Shown here: piece by piece, positions 21,807 to 31,123 of the stretch | Position numbering within the stretch: the stretch's first letter is position 1 | Layout: each line of letters opens with the position of its first letter | From: Betaproteobacteria bacterium | Lineage (GTDB): Bacteria; Pseudomonadota; Gammaproteobacteria; Burkholderiales; SG8-41 | Assembly (NCBI GenBank): GCA_025363435.1 | Contig: JANYDY010000115.1 | Coordinates: forward strand, 21,484-85,483 | Reading direction: 5' to 3' | Length of the DNA: 64,000 nucleotides | The notes under the pieces: model-generated | Databases searched by the model: none | What the model saw: the letters and a program-made list of their open reading frames with translations, nothing else | What the model was told of the DNA's origin: nothing | Program-made: the position numbers and the translations under genes

Positions 21807-22952
21807 ATGGCCCACGTCTACCTCGACCATAACGCGACTACGCCGCTCGACGAGCGCGTGCTCGCGGCGATGCTGCCGTTTCTGCGCGAGCAGTACGGCA
21901 ATGCGTCGAGCCGCCACGAATTCGGCACGCTGGCGCGGCAGGCGGTCGAGCGCGCGCGCGAGCAGGTCGCCGCGCTGGTAGGGGCAAAAAACGCGCAGCT
22001 GGTTTTTACCAGCGGCGGTACCGAGTCGAACAATGCATTCATCAAAGGCGCGGCCGGCATGCTGCGCCCGGCGCAGATCGTGATCAGTGCAATTGAACAT
22101 CCCTGCGTCGCCAGGCCCGCCGCGGAACTAGTGCGCGCCGGCTGGAAATTGCGCAAGCTCGCCACTGATAGCGACGGTCGTGTCAGTGTTGCCGACGCGG
22201 CGCGGGCCTTCAGCGAAAAGACCGGCATTGCGTCGGTGATGCTGGTGAATAACGAAACCGGTGTGATTCAGGACGTCGCCGCAATCGCCGAACGGGCGCG
22301 TGCGGCGGACGCCTGGATGCATACCGATGCAGTGCAGGCGCTGGGCAAGATCGATGTCGACTTCGCGGCGTTGAATGTGCACGCGATGACGTTGTCGGCG
22401 CACAAGATCTACGGCCCCAAGGGTGTCGGTGCGCTGGTGCTCGATAAAAAAATTGAATTAAAGCCGCTCTTGAGCGGCGGTGGTCACGAGCAGGGGCTGC
22501 GTTCGGGCACCGAAAATGTGGCGGGTATTGTTGGTTTCGGCGCGGCTTGCGAAATCGCCGCGGCGCGCCGGCGTGAACTCGCGCCGCGGCTCGCTGCGTT
22601 GCGCGATCAGTTCGAGCGCGGTTTGGTGAATCTTGGTGCAACCATATACGGTGCCGCTGCGGCGCGCATTGCTAACACCAGTTATTTTTCACTTGCCGGC
22701 ATCGACGGAGAAACGCTGGTGGTCGAACTCGATAAATGCGGCTTTGCTGTTGCGAGTGGCGCGGCGTGTTCGAGTGCGAGTACCGAACCCAGCGCAACGC
22801 TGCTGGCGATGGGTGTCGCGCCGGAAGTGGCGCGCGGTGCAGTGCGCGTCAGCGTCGGTGCAGCGACTGCGCCGGCTGAAATCGATGCATTTGTCAGTGC
22901 GCTGACGGCGACTGCACAACGATTGAGACAACTGACCGCGATTGCGGTCTGA
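21807..22952 (+). CDS. Cysteine desulfurase, NifS/IscS type
   Basis: VYLDHNATTPLDERVLAAMLPFL; MTLSAHKIYGPKGVGAL (PLP Lys); SGAACSSASTEPS. Confidence 0.93.
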   Translation: MAHVYLDHNATTPLDERVLAAMLPFLREQYGNASSRHEFGTLARQAVERAREQVAALVGAKNAQLVFTSGGTESNNAFIKGAAGMLRPAQIVISAIEHPCVARPAAELVRAGWKLRKLATDSDGRVSVADAARAFSEKTGIASVMLVNNETGVIQDVAAIAERARAADAWMHTDAVQALGKIDVDFAALNVHAMTLSAHKIYGPKGVGALVLDKKIELKPLLSGGGHEQGLRSGTENVAGIVGFGAACEIAAARRRELAPRLAALRDQFERGLVNLGATIYGAAAARIANTSYFSLAGIDGETLVVELDKCGFAVASGAACSSASTEPSATLLAMGVAPEVARGAVRVSVGAATAPAEIDAFVSALTATAQRLRQLTAIAV

Positions 22953-22972
22953 ACCGTAACGGAGCACACATC

Positions 22973-23326
22973 ATGACGATATCCCTGACGGACAACGCGG
23001 CAAAACAAATACAAACACAGCTCGCCAAACGCGGCCGCGGCGTTGGTCTGCGCGTCGGCATCAAAAAAGTCGGCTGCTCGGGTTTTGCCTATACCTTCGA
23101 TTACGCCGATGAGATAAAAGCCGGCGATCAGGTCAGCGAAAACAACGGCGCGAAGCTTGTGGTGGATGCCGAAAGCCTCGGTTTTTTGAACGGCGCGAAA
23201 CTTGATTTTGTGCGCGACGGCTTGAAGCAGACTTTCAAGTTCGAAAACCCCAATGTCGATGCGACTTGCGGCTGCGGCGAAAGCTTCAGCATCAAGGGCG
23301 ACGCCGACGCCACGGCGAAAGCCTGA
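22973..23326 (+). CDS. A-type Fe-S carrier (HesB/IscA family)
   Basis: GLRVGIKKVGCSGFAYTFDYAD...DATCGCGESF conserved Cys pattern. Confidence 0.93.
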   Translation: MTISLTDNAAKQIQTQLAKRGRGVGLRVGIKKVGCSGFAYTFDYADEIKAGDQVSENNGAKLVVDAESLGFLNGAKLDFVRDGLKQTFKFENPNVDATCGCGESFSIKGDADATAKA

Positions 23327-23365
23327 TCCGCGCGCGGATCGATTGAAGGAAGCGATGGAATTGCA

Positions 23366-24802
23366 ATGAGCAGCGTTCTGCAAAATCTGGTCAACAAACC
23401 CTACGAGCACGGCTTCGTCACGGATATCGAATCGGATACCGCGGCCAAGGGGCTGAGCGAAGACACCATACGGTTTATTTCCGCCAAGAAAGACGAGCCG
23501 CAGTGGTTGCTCGATTTTCGTTTGAAGGCTTACCAGCACTGGCTGACGATGACGCCGCCCGCGTGGGCCAATGTGCATTATCCGCCGGTCGATTTTCAGG
23601 CGATCAGCTATTACTCGGCGCCCAAGGCAAAGAAAAAACTCGCCAGCATGGACGAAGTCGATCCGGAGCTGCTCAAGACTTTTGAAAAACTCGGCGTGCC
23701 GATGAACGAACGCGCCAAACTCGCCGGCGTCGCCGTCGACGTGATTTTCGACTCGGTTTCAGTGGCGACGACCTACAAGGCCAAGCTTGCTGAAGTCGGC
23801 ATCATTTTCTGCTCGATTTCGGAGGCGGTGCACAACCATCCGGAGCTCGTGCAGAAGTATCTCGGCAGCGTGGTGCCGACCGGTGACAATTTTTATGCGG
23901 GGCTCAATTCCGCAGTGTTTACCGATGGTTCGTTCTGCTTTATTCCGAAGGGCGTGAAATGCCCGATGGATCTGTCGACCTACTTCCGCATCAATACCGA
24001 GTCTTCGGGCCAGTTCGAGCGCACGCTGATCATCGCCGAAGAGGGCGCCACGGTGTCGTACCTCGAAGGCTGCACGGCGCCCAAGTTCGATACCAACCAG
24101 TTGCATGCGGCGGTGGTTGAGCTCGTTGCACTCGACAACGCCGACATCAAATATTCGACCGTGCAAAACTGGTACGCGGGCGACGAAAACGGCGTCGGCG
24201 GCATTTACAACTTCGTCACCAAGCGCGGTTTGTGCAAGGGTGTGAATTCGCGCATTTCGTGGACACAGGTTGAGACCGGCTCGGCGATCACATGGAAATA
24301 TCCGAGCTGCATCTTGCGCGGCGATAATTCGGTCGGCGAATTTTATTCGGTGGCGCTGACCAATCACTATCAGCAGGCCGATACCGGCACCAAGATGATT
24401 CATATCGGCAAGAACACGCGCAGCAAGATTGTTTCCAAGGGGATTTCTGCCGGGCATTCAAACAACAGCTATCGCGGCCTCGTGCGCATTGCGCCGACCG
24501 CAAGCGGCGCGCGCAACTATTCGCAGTGCGATTCGATGCTGATCGGTGATCAGTGCGGCGCTAATACCTTTCCGTACATCGATGTACGCAACCCCGGTGC
24601 CAAGGTCGAGCACGAAGCATCGACCTCGAAAATCGGCGAAGACCAGTTGTTCTATTTCGCCCAGCGCGGCATCGGCGCTGAAGAAGCGGTGTCGATGATC
24701 ATCAACGGATTCTGCAAGGACGTGTTTCAACAATTGCCGATGGAGTTTGCGGTCGAGGCGACCAAGCTGCTCGGCGTGAAGCTTGAAGGAAGTGTCGGAT
24801 GA
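23366..24802 (+). CDS. sufB: Fe-S cluster assembly scaffold SufB
   Basis: [55 protein letters not shown]. Confidence 0.97.
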   Translation: MSSVLQNLVNKPYEHGFVTDIESDTAAKGLSEDTIRFISAKKDEPQWLLDFRLKAYQHWLTMTPPAWANVHYPPVDFQAISYYSAPKAKKKLASMDEVDPELLKTFEKLGVPMNERAKLAGVAVDVIFDSVSVATTYKAKLAEVGIIFCSISEAVHNHPELVQKYLGSVVPTGDNFYAGLNSAVFTDGSFCFIPKGVKCPMDLSTYFRINTESSGQFERTLIIAEEGATVSYLEGCTAPKFDTNQLHAAVVELVALDNADIKYSTVQNWYAGDENGVGGIYNFVTKRGLCKGVNSRISWTQVETGSAITWKYPSCILRGDNSVGEFYSVALTNHYQQADTGTKMIHIGKNTRSKIVSKGISAGHSNNSYRGLVRIAPTASGARNYSQCDSMLIGDQCGANTFPYIDVRNPGAKVEHEASTSKIGEDQLFYFAQRGIGAEEAVSMIINGFCKDVFQQLPMEFAVEATKLLGVKLEGSVG

Positions 24803-25593
24803 TAGGCAAGGACAGCAAAACGCTGCTCGACGTGCAGGGTCTGCGTGCGACGGTCAATGGCATCGAAATTTTGAAGGGCATGGATCTCACGATCAAGAGC
24901 GGAGAAGTGCACGCCATCATGGGGCCCAATGGTTCGGGTAAAAGTACTTTTGCCAAAGTGCTGGCCGGACACCCGGCGTATGTCGTTACGGGCGGCAGCG
25001 TGCAATTTGAAGGCAAAGATCTGTTTGTGCTGGCGCCGGAAGCGCGCGCGCGCGCCGGCCTGTTTCTCGGTTTCCAGTATCCGATCGAAATTCCGGGTGT
25101 GGCTAACGCGCAGTTCCTGCGCCTCGCCTACAACACCGTACAGACGCAGCATGGCAAAGACGAACTCGATCCGCTCGAATTCGACGACTTCGTGCGCGAG
25201 AAAATGAAGCTGCTCGAAATGAACCCTGACTTTCTCGACCGTAGCGTTAACGAAGGTTTTTCCGGCGGCGAGAAGAAGCGCAATGAAATTCTGCAGATGG
25301 CGCTCCTTGAGCCGCGTGTGGCGATACTCGACGAAACCGACTCGGGGCTCGATATCGACGCGTTGCGCATTGTCGCCGGCGGCGTCAATCAGTTGGCGAA
25401 TAAAGACAATGCAGTGGTGCTGGTCACGCATTATCAGCGCCTGCTGAATTACATTGAGCCTGACTATGTGCATGTGATGGACGCCGGCCGCATTATCAAG
25501 ACCGGGCCGAAAGCGCTGGCGCTCGAACTCGAATCGCGCGGTTACGACTGGGTTAGTGCGGAAGCCCGCGCCGGGGCGGGTGCGGCGGCATGA
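24799..25593 (+). CDS. sufC: Fe-S cluster assembly ATPase SufC
   Basis: [50 protein letters not shown]. Confidence 0.97.
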   Translation: MIGKDSKTLLDVQGLRATVNGIEILKGMDLTIKSGEVHAIMGPNGSGKSTFAKVLAGHPAYVVTGGSVQFEGKDLFVLAPEARARAGLFLGFQYPIEIPGVANAQFLRLAYNTVQTQHGKDELDPLEFDDFVREKMKLLEMNPDFLDRSVNEGFSGGEKKRNEILQMALLEPRVAILDETDSGLDIDALRIVAGGVNQLANKDNAVVLVTHYQRLLNYIEPDYVHVMDAGRIIKTGPKALALELESRGYDWVSAEARAGAGAAA

Positions 25594-26882
25594 CGGCAGC
25601 AACGAACAAGTCTTTCCTCGCCGATTTGCTGGCGGGGCGGCCAACCGCAGACCGTGGCGACGCGATGAGCCGTCTGCGCGCGCGCGCGGTCGAGCGCGTC
25701 GGCGCGCTGACGGTGCCGAACACGCATGATGAAGACTGGCGCTTTACCGATATTTCACCGCTGACGCGCCTGTCGTTTCAGCCGGTGCGCGCGGCGACAA
25801 AATTGAGCGCAGCGGATATCGCGCCGTTTGTGCTGGCGGAAGCGGCATCGCGCCTCGTTTTTGTTGACGGTATTTATGCACCGCAGTTGTCGACGCCGGC
25901 AAGCGGCCCGGTTGTGCTGTCATCGCTGGCGGCGGCGCTGCCGGTGCAGGCAATCGCAATTGAGACGGAGCTTGGCCGCATGGCAGCGTTCGAACACAAT
26001 GCTTTCACGGCTTTGAACACGGCCTTCGTCAACGATGGCGCATTGCTGTTGTTGCCGCGCGGCGCGGTAGCTGAAAAACCGGTTCATTTGCTGTTTATAG
26101 CCACGCAAAAAGAAGTCGCCAGTTATCCGCGTTGCCTGGTGGTGGCGGGGGCGGGCAGTAGCGCGACGGTAATCGAAGATTATGTTGCACTGACCGAAGA
26201 TGCTTATCTGACAAATACAGTCGGCGAATTCGTACTTGGCGAAGACGCGCGGCTGCATCATGTTCGCGTGCAGCGCGAGAGCAGCGCCGGTTTTCACGTC
26301 GGCCACAGTGCAGTTTCAATTGCGCACGGCAGCCATTATCACGGCGTCAACGTAGGCTTCGGCGCGCGCTTGTCGCGTTACAACCTCGACATGGTGCAGA
26401 CGGCGGAAGGCGGTGAATGCACGATCGGCGGGCTCGCCATGGTTGATGACAATCAGCTGGCCGACACGCATACCACCATCGATCACACCAAACCGCACGG
26501 CGTCAGCCGCCAGCAGCACAAGTGCATCGTCGGCGGCAGCGCGCGCGCCGTATTTAATGGCCGCATCGTCGTGCGCAAGGGGGCGCAACTGACCAATTCC
26601 ACGCAGTCGAGCCGCAATCTGCTGCTCTCGGATCGCGCGCGCGTCGATACCAAACCGCAGCTCGAAATATTCGCTGACGACGTGAAGTGCACGCACGGCG
26701 CCACTGTCGGTCAGCTTGAAGCCGACGAAGTGTTTTATCTGAAAAGCCGCGGGCTCTCGGACGCAGCGGCGCGCAGCCTTCTGACCTATGCTTTTGGCGC
26801 TGAAATTCTGCGTCAAATATCGGTGTCGGAACTGCGTCAGCGGCTTGAGCAGACGGTGCTGGCGCAGACGGAGCGCGCATGA
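25590..26882 (+). CDS. sufD: Fe-S cluster assembly protein SufD
   Basis: Position after sufC; IDHTKPHGVSRQQHKCIVGGSARAVFNGRIVVRKGAQLTNSTQSSRNLLLS; KCTHGATVGQLEADEVFYLKSRG. Confidence 0.95.
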   Translation: MTAATNKSFLADLLAGRPTADRGDAMSRLRARAVERVGALTVPNTHDEDWRFTDISPLTRLSFQPVRAATKLSAADIAPFVLAEAASRLVFVDGIYAPQLSTPASGPVVLSSLAAALPVQAIAIETELGRMAAFEHNAFTALNTAFVNDGALLLLPRGAVAEKPVHLLFIATQKEVASYPRCLVVAGAGSSATVIEDYVALTEDAYLTNTVGEFVLGEDARLHHVRVQRESSAGFHVGHSAVSIAHGSHYHGVNVGFGARLSRYNLDMVQTAEGGECTIGGLAMVDDNQLADTHTTIDHTKPHGVSRQQHKCIVGGSARAVFNGRIVVRKGAQLTNSTQSSRNLLLSDRARVDTKPQLEIFADDVKCTHGATVGQLEADEVFYLKSRGLSDAAARSLLTYAFGAEILRQISVSELRQRLEQTVLAQTERA

Positions 26883-28132
26883 AGAGCGCTTCTGCTAAAC
26901 GTACAGTTGGTGCGGCATTTGACGTGCAACGTGTTCGCGCCGACTTTCCGATACTCGACATCAAGGTCGGCGGCAAGCCGCTGGTTTATCTTGATAACGC
27001 CGCATCGAGCCAGATGCCGCAGCCGGTGATCGACCGTCTGGTGCGCTATCAGCGCGAGCAGCACGCCAACATCCATCGCGGTGTGCATTATCTGTCGGAG
27101 ACCGCTACTGCCGAATTCGAGGCGGCACGCAGCAAGCTGGCGCGTTTCGTCAACGCGCGCGAAGAGCGCGAAGTGATTTTCACCAGCGGTACCACCGAGG
27201 CGATCAATCTTGTTGCGCACGGCTACGGCCGAAAATTTATCGCCACCGGCGACGAAATCATCCTGACGACGCTGGAACACCATTCGAATATCGTGCCCTG
27301 GCAGATGCTGGCTGAAGAGAAGGGCGCGAAAATCCGCGTCGTGCCGGTCAACGATGCCGGCGAGCTGCTGGTCGACGAATACGAAAAGCTTTTTAACGAA
27401 CACACGCGTTTTGTCGGCCTGAGCCATATGTCGAACGCGCTGGGCACGATCAATCCGGTGAAGAGCATGATCGCCTTTGCGCACGCGCGTGGCGTGCCGG
27501 TGCTGCTCGACGGCGCGCAGGCTGCGCCGCATATCGCCATCGATGTGCAGGATCTCGATTGCGATTTCTACGCATTTTCGGGGCACAAGCTGTGCGGCCC
27601 GACCGGCATCGGCATGCTCTACGGCAAAGCCGCGCAACTCGAGCGCATGCAGCCGTTCAAGGGCGGTGGCGACATGATTTTGTCGGTGACGTTCGAGAAA
27701 ACCACCTACAACACCATTCCGCACAAGTTCGAGGCCGGCACGCCGCCGATCGCCGCGGCGATCGGCCTTGGGGCGGCGATTGATTACCTGTCGAACATCG
27801 GTCTCGAAACGATTGCGGCGCATGAACTCGAGTTGCTCGATTACGCCACAAGCGAGGTCAATAAATTGCCCGGTGTGCGTATCCTCGGCACCGCCGAACA
27901 CAAGGCGGCGGTGCTGTCGTTTATTGTCGAGGGCGTGCATCCGCACGACGTCGGCACACTGCTCAATCAGGACGGCATCGCCGTGCGCACCGGCCACCAC
28001 TGCGCGCAGCCGGTGATGCGGCGTTTCAAGGTGCCGGCAACCTCGCGCGCCTCGTTCGCGTTCTACAACACCATGGCGGAAGTCGATGCGCTGGTTGCCG
28101 GCATTCGCAATGTGCAAAAGGTTTTTGCCTGA
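26879..28132 (+). CDS. sufS: Cysteine desulfurase SufS
   Basis: YLDNAASSQMPQPVIDRLVRYQREQHANIHRGVHYLSE; FSGHKLCGPTGIG; RTGHHCAQPVMRRF. Confidence 0.96.
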   Translation: MKSASAKRTVGAAFDVQRVRADFPILDIKVGGKPLVYLDNAASSQMPQPVIDRLVRYQREQHANIHRGVHYLSETATAEFEAARSKLARFVNAREEREVIFTSGTTEAINLVAHGYGRKFIATGDEIILTTLEHHSNIVPWQMLAEEKGAKIRVVPVNDAGELLVDEYEKLFNEHTRFVGLSHMSNALGTINPVKSMIAFAHARGVPVLLDGAQAAPHIAIDVQDLDCDFYAFSGHKLCGPTGIGMLYGKAAQLERMQPFKGGGDMILSVTFEKTTYNTIPHKFEAGTPPIAAAIGLGAAIDYLSNIGLETIAAHELELLDYATSEVNKLPGVRILGTAEHKAAVLSFIVEGVHPHDVGTLLNQDGIAVRTGHHCAQPVMRRFKVPATSRASFAFYNTMAEVDALVAGIRNVQKVFA

Positions 28133-28620
28133 TGTCCGACCCGAAAGCTCTTTATCAGGAAGTGATCCTCGATCACAACCGCAAGCCGCGCAACTACGGC
28201 GCGCTGGCGGATGCGAGCCATCACGCAGAGGGGCACAACCCGCTGTGCGGCGATCACATTACAATGGCGCTGCGCCTCGATGGCGACAAAGTCGGCGCGA
28301 TTGCCTTTGAAGGCGAGTCCTGCGCGATTTGCAAGGCCTCGGCCTCGATGCTGACGACCAACGTCAAGGGCAAATCGCGCGATGAAGCCGAAGTGCTGAT
28401 ACAGGAATTTCGCGACATGGCGACCGGCAAACTTGACGTCGCCAGTGAACCGCATCATCTCGGTCGCCTGACGGTATTCGGCGGCGTGCGCGATCTGCCG
28501 ACGCGCGTGAAATGCGCGATTCTGCCCTGGCACACGTTGCACGCGGCGTTGAATTCCGCCGGCAGCACTTCCACCGAATCCGAACAGGACCCGATGCATG
28601 CGCCGATCGGCGATGCGTAA
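28132..28620 (+). CDS. sufU: SUF-system NifU-like scaffold/sulfur acceptor SufU
   Basis: YQEVILDHNRKPRNYG; NPLCGD; GESCAICKAS; TRVKCAILPWHTL. Confidence 0.93.
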   Translation: MSDPKALYQEVILDHNRKPRNYGALADASHHAEGHNPLCGDHITMALRLDGDKVGAIAFEGESCAICKASASMLTTNVKGKSRDEAEVLIQEFRDMATGKLDVASEPHHLGRLTVFGGVRDLPTRVKCAILPWHTLHAALNSAGSTSTESEQDPMHAPIGDA

Positions 28621-28631
28621 CGAGAACAACA

Positions 28632-29192
28632 ATGCCGAAAATTTCTGAAATCGAGAACACGCCGAATCCGAACGCGATGAAGTTCATATTGAAAGAGCCG
28701 CTGACCTGGGGTATTGCCCGCTCCTACGACAATGTGACGCAAGCCGAGGGCGATCCGCTTGCGTCTGCACTGTTCGATATCGAGCACGTCACTAACGTTT
28801 TTTATGTAGATCACTGGATTACGGTCACGCAGGACGGCGCCGCCGACTGGCAGGAGCTCAAACGCAAAATCGCCGAGCCGATCCGCGAAGCACCTGCGGC
28901 TGACGAGCGTTCTGCGCAGGTTGCCGCCGCCGCCGCGCAGCCGGCTGCTGATATGAGTGAGGCGGATCTGGCGCGGCTCGACCGCATCAACAATTTGCTC
29001 GATGAAGAAATCCGCCCTTATCTGCAGGGCGACGGTGGCGACATTTACGTGGTGTCGCTCGAAGCCAATAAACTTACCGTGCATTATCAGGGCGCTTGCG
29101 GCAGTTGCCCGAGCTCGCTGTCCGGTACGCTGGCCGGCATCGAGAATCTGCTGAAATCGGTCGAGCCCGATATCGAAGTCATAGCTGCCTGA
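28632..29192 (+). CDS. Nfu-type Fe-S carrier (Nfu N-terminal domain plus NifU C-terminal domain)
   Basis: TPNPNAMKFILKEPLTWG N-domain and LDEEIRPYLQGDGGDIYVV...CGSCPSS CxxC domain. Confidence 0.9.
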   Translation: MPKISEIENTPNPNAMKFILKEPLTWGIARSYDNVTQAEGDPLASALFDIEHVTNVFYVDHWITVTQDGAADWQELKRKIAEPIREAPAADERSAQVAAAAAQPAADMSEADLARLDRINNLLDEEIRPYLQGDGGDIYVVSLEANKLTVHYQGACGSCPSSLSGTLAGIENLLKSVEPDIEVIAA

Positions 29193-29216
29193 CGCAAGCT
29201 CGATAAACGCGCCGGC

Positions 29217-30290
29217 ATGGACAACCTCACGCATGCTCTGAGCGGCGCCCTGCTGGCGAAAGCGACTGCACCTGTCAGACCCGATCGCGGCAGTCCAAGC
29301 CTGGGCCAGCGCATGCTGGCGTGCACGATAGCGACCGGCGTGGTGCCGGATCTGGATTTCATCGCCGGTTATCTGTCGCCGCTCTCCTATCTGTTCTACC
29401 ACCGCGGCGTTTCGCACTCGTTCGTCATGCTGCCGCTGTGGGCAATACTGCTGGGCGCCCTGTGGTCGTGGCTGCAGGCAAGAAACCTGCGGCTGTGGCG
29501 CGACTACGCCGGAATTTTTGCGATGGGTATTGCCCTGCACATAACCGGCGACCTGATTACTTCGTATGGCACGCAGATTTTTGCACCGCTCTCGACCACG
29601 CGTTACGCGTTATCAACCACCTTCATCATTGATCTGTGGTTGATGGGTTTGCTGGCGGTCGGGCTGGTGATTGCAGTGAGTGCGCGCAATTCGCGTTGGC
29701 CTGCGGTGATTGCCTGTCTTGCTGTCGTCGGCTATATCGGATTTCAGTCGGTGCTGCGCGAGCGTGTGCTTGAATTCGGCGCAGCTTATGCGCGTGAGGC
29801 CGGTTTGCAAAATGCGCGGATACGCGCGTTGCCGAGCCCGTTGTCGCCATTCAACTGGGTGGCGATAGTGCAGCAACCGTCGGACCTGCGGTTTGCCTAT
29901 GTCAGTCTGTGGCGGGATAGTGCGCTGCCGCCACCCGGTGAAAATGCGGGTTTTTTCGAACGCGTCGGCGCGCCCTACCGGCCGCTTGCCGATGCGCAAT
30001 GGTCGGCACGTACTTTGTTTGGCGATGGCACCAACGCCGGCGAGCGTGCGATGATCGAAACGGCCTGGCGCGAGCCGGCGTTTGGATTTTTCCGCTGGTT
30101 TTCCGCTTATCCGATGTTTTATCGTATCGAACGAACGGGTGAAAGCGCGTGCGTATGGTTCGAAGATCTACGCTTTCAAACGCCGGGTCGCGCGACGGTG
30201 CCGTTTCGTTACGGTATGTGCCGCGAACGCGATGGCGCGTGGCAGGCGAATCAACTGCGGGACGACGGTAGCCGCACCTACGTCTACTGA
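29217..30290 (+). CDS. DUF457/YdjM-family membrane-bound metal-dependent hydrolase
   Basis: MDNLTHALSGALLAKA; VPDLDFI; YHRGVSHSF motifs. Confidence 0.85.
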   Translation: MDNLTHALSGALLAKATAPVRPDRGSPSLGQRMLACTIATGVVPDLDFIAGYLSPLSYLFYHRGVSHSFVMLPLWAILLGALWSWLQARNLRLWRDYAGIFAMGIALHITGDLITSYGTQIFAPLSTTRYALSTTFIIDLWLMGLLAVGLVIAVSARNSRWPAVIACLAVVGYIGFQSVLRERVLEFGAAYAREAGLQNARIRALPSPLSPFNWVAIVQQPSDLRFAYVSLWRDSALPPPGENAGFFERVGAPYRPLADAQWSARTLFGDGTNAGERAMIETAWREPAFGFFRWFSAYPMFYRIERTGESACVWFEDLRFQTPGRATVPFRYGMCRERDGAWQANQLRDDGSRTYVY

Positions 30291-30292
30291 AT

Positions 30293-31123
30293 TCAGTTGA
30301 ACAGGTTCAAGACGCCGTCGAGTCCGACCCAGGTCAGAGCGTGTGTCGCCTGCGCGCGCACCACCGGCTTGGCGTGATAGGCGATGCCCACACCGGCCTC
30401 GCTCATGAATTTCAGATCGTTGGCGCCGTCGCCCATGCCGATGATCTGTTCTTTATTGATACCAAGTTCTTCGCGTTTTTCAATCAAGGCCTGTTTCTTG
30501 ACCTCCGCGTCGACTATTTCGCCAACGACTTTTCCGGTCAGCATGTCGTCGGCGATTTCCAGCATGTTGGAACGCGTGTAATCGAGCTGCAGGCGTTCGC
30601 AGATGCGTTCGGTAAAGAAGGTAAAGCCGCCGGAAACCAGCAGCGTTTTGATGTCGAGACGACGGAAGCGCGCAATCATGATTTCCGCGCCCGGCGACAG
30701 ACGTACGCGTTCGTCGTAAACACGCTTCAAGGCGCCGGCTTTGAGGCCTTTCAAAAGCGCGACGCGTTCGCGCAGGCTTTGCGGGTAATCGAGTTCGCCG
30801 CGCATGGCGGCGGCGGTGATCGCCGCGACCTGCGGTTTTAATCCCTGCATGTCGGCGATTTCGTCGATGCATTCGATCGTTATCAGCGTCGAATCCATAT
30901 CCATGACGGCAAGGCGTTGTTCGGCGAGGCGGCGTTCCGCCGGCACGAATGCGTAATCGAGTTTTTTTTCTTCGCAGAAAGGCGCGATGTCGACGTGCGC
31001 GGTGGCGTCGCGCAGGCGGAATGCCGAAGGTGTGATCGCTTCGATCGCTGCGGCGCCGGCGAGTTTGGCGAGGTGTTTCAGGTCCGGTGTGGCGATGTCG
31101 GCGCCTTGTATGATCAGATTCAT
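30293..31123 (-). CDS. serB: Phosphoserine phosphatase
   Basis: VMDMDSTLITIECIDEIADMQGLK; LVSGGFTFFTERI; GMGDGANDLKFMSEAGVGIAYHAKP. Confidence 0.96.
   Translation of the reverse strand: MNLIIQGADIATPDLKHLAKLAGAAAIEAITPSAFRLRDATAHVDIAPFCEEKKLDYAFVPAERRLAEQRLAVMDMDSTLITIECIDEIADMQGLKPQVAAITAAAMRGELDYPQSLRERVALLKGLKAGALKRVYDERVRLSPGAEIMIARFRRLDIKTLLVSGGFTFFTERICERLQLDYTRSNMLEIADDMLTGKVVGEIVDAEVKKQALIEKREELGINKEQIIGMGDGANDLKFMSEAGVGIAYHAKPVVRAQATHALTWVGLDGVLNLFN

Noticed and set aside
22682-23578. 298-aa antisense ORF over nifS-iscA-sufB
   Set aside because: Crosses three well-supported genes; no recognisable motif.
26837-28117. 426-aa antisense ORF over sufS
   Set aside because: Antisense shadow of a conserved gene; His/Arg-rich composition.
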